A program made the position numbers and the translations under genes. A stretch of DNA of 64,000 nucleotides from Gorsachius magnificus (Eukaryota; Chordata; Aves; Pelecaniformes; Ardeidae). The notes below the pieces were generated by a model. The model searched no databases, had not been told where the DNA came from, and saw only the letters and a program-made list of their open reading frames with translations. How positions within the stretch are numbered: position 1 is the first letter of the stretch; each line of letters starts with the position of its first letter. The stretch lies in assembly GCA_034008185.1 (NCBI GenBank), contig CM067082.1, forward strand, positions 122,885,988 to 122,949,987. The letters are read 5' to 3'. Positions 62,801 through 64,000 of this stretch are shown piece after piece.

Positions 62801-64000
62801 CAACACTGGAAAATGGTCATTCCTATGGTAAATCTAATTTCCATGTTGCTTAGAAAAATTATTTTTTTCTTAAGAACCAGTAAGAATTACTTTTTAAGAA
62901 CTTTCAGTTTTACTTTTTTTACTGTCTCAGAAGTATCATAACCATAAATCAAATCTAAATAATAATATCTGAGACTAAAATCAACATGGCCACATCTGTA
63001 AAATGTATCCAAAATGAAAGGGGCAGGAAGCCTCCATTTTCTATAAGAAGCTAACATTTCCCTGCCTAAATAACCAATATCATTACTGTAATTTCCTTCT
63101 CCAGTTTAAAAGAAAGGCATATTTCCATACTCATGACAAAGTAGGATTTTTTCTATTAATAAGAATAACAGGTCTTGGACTATTCCAGTCAAACACTGAT
63201 CCCACATTTAATTATATTATTATTTTTCTAAAGAACATACTTTCCCAGCGGTAGACAGAATTGCATGAAACTCTATTCTCTCTCATGGCAATATGAACAC
63301 AGACTAACCCCATCGCTACTAACAGGACAGAGAAGGTGCAGTAGCAGAAATCTACATTAAGAGCTGAAAGTCACTAAAATCATTGCCACTCAGTTTCCCA
63401 CTTAAGCCCCAGCTCCCAAAGTCAATAAAATTTTGCCTAATCTTAGATCCATTATGCACTTCTGCACTTTGCTTATCACAGCCCTGGTATAAATAACCAC
63501 ATAAAATTCCTGTTCTCAGGTAGCAAAAGACATGAGGACACAGAGAGCTGAAGGTTAAAACAGCTCATGGATAACATTCTCTTCCAATTAAATTTTTTTT
63601 CCAGATAGCCAAACCCACCACAGCTATATGTAACCAATATCTCTTAGGTCTTTAATTTCTGAATAAAGCTGGGGCATGTTTGTACTGACACCCAAAACTG
63701 CAACTTACTGAGCAAGTTTTGAACTAGTTGTCTCCAACATCAAAAGCAGATGAATAGAATAGCAGAATTTCAGTTGTCATCCTCATCAGACATAAAACCA
63801 CATAAAATTCCTTACTTATATTTCTAGAGCCTTTTGAGGATGAAGTAGCCTGCCTGTGTAAAACATTTTTAAAGTATAAGGCCTGTGGCCAAATCTTCAA
63901 TTGCATGAAACTCTGTCTTAGAACAGCTCAGGAGGAGAGAAAAGAAGGCAGCTTTGAGCCACTTTTGCCCTTTTTTTTCCCCTACAATGTCCTGGACTGT
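59874..64000. other. AT-rich unique non-coding DNA
   Basis: No gene recognised. If the exon call is right, the first part is the upstream flank of that gene. The region becomes strongly AT-rich, with homopolymer runs at about 61162-61173, 61381-61391, 62182-62194 (T13) and 62450-62462 (A13). Open frames (60746-61069 on the - strand; 62033-62314 on the + strand) are rich in Ile, Phe, Lys and Tyr as expected from AT-rich chance DNA. Confidence 0.4.

Noticed and set aside
1..64000. CRISPR arrays, operons, prophage, or a new defence system
   Set aside because: The sequence is vertebrate non-coding DNA with CR1 elements. No regularly spaced repeats or compact gene clusters are present.

Overview
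The window looks like bird (or closely related sauropsid) nuclear DNA, non-coding almost throughout. The main evidence is a CR1 LINE 3' end at positions 1-332 that finishes in three perfect ATTCTGTG octamers, the usual avian CR1 tail. It is supported by several older CR1 pieces (7588-7722, 19745-19925, 44934-44990, 58175-58240) and a MIR-like tRNA-derived SINE at 47460-47565. There are no bacterial operon features, ribosome binding sites, rRNA genes, CRISPR arrays or intact mobile elements. Most long open frames fit chance expectation for this length and composition.

Two places look like parts of real protein-coding genes, one near each end, and the interior is a gene desert or very large intron. 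On the left, a polypyrimidine tract and CAG acceptor lead into a 69-base, purine-rich open segment at 1271-1339 on the + strand that ends in TAA. It encodes a Lys/Glu/Arg-rich tail, and an AATAAA follows at 1463; it may be the last coding exon of a gene that enters from the left. On the right, on the - strand, a TATA-like box (about 59867-59873), a good Kozak ATG (59796), a hydrophobic signal peptide and a CAG|GTAAGC donor (exon end 59667) line up like the first coding exon of a small secreted protein. I cannot name either gene, and both calls rest only on sequence signals.

Between them lie about 58 kb of unique sequence with few recognisable repeats. It holds simple repeats (C21 at 3233, GGA at 29191, TG/TA/CA at 34089, A17 at 35878, G12(TG)6 at 55473), several two-copy short tandem duplications (6461, 13635, 16454, 19543, 21300, 24916, 37189), perfect hairpins at 11227-11249 and 43949-43977, and AT-rich tracts dense in TAAT and GATAAT cores that resemble conserved non-coding elements (about 22300-22930, 25660-26390, 42820-43700, 49660-50110, 57120-57480). 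Whether these are conserved cannot be tested from one sequence.

I found no convincing novel multi-gene system. The most useful leads are the two candidate exons and the AT-rich putative regulatory tracts.
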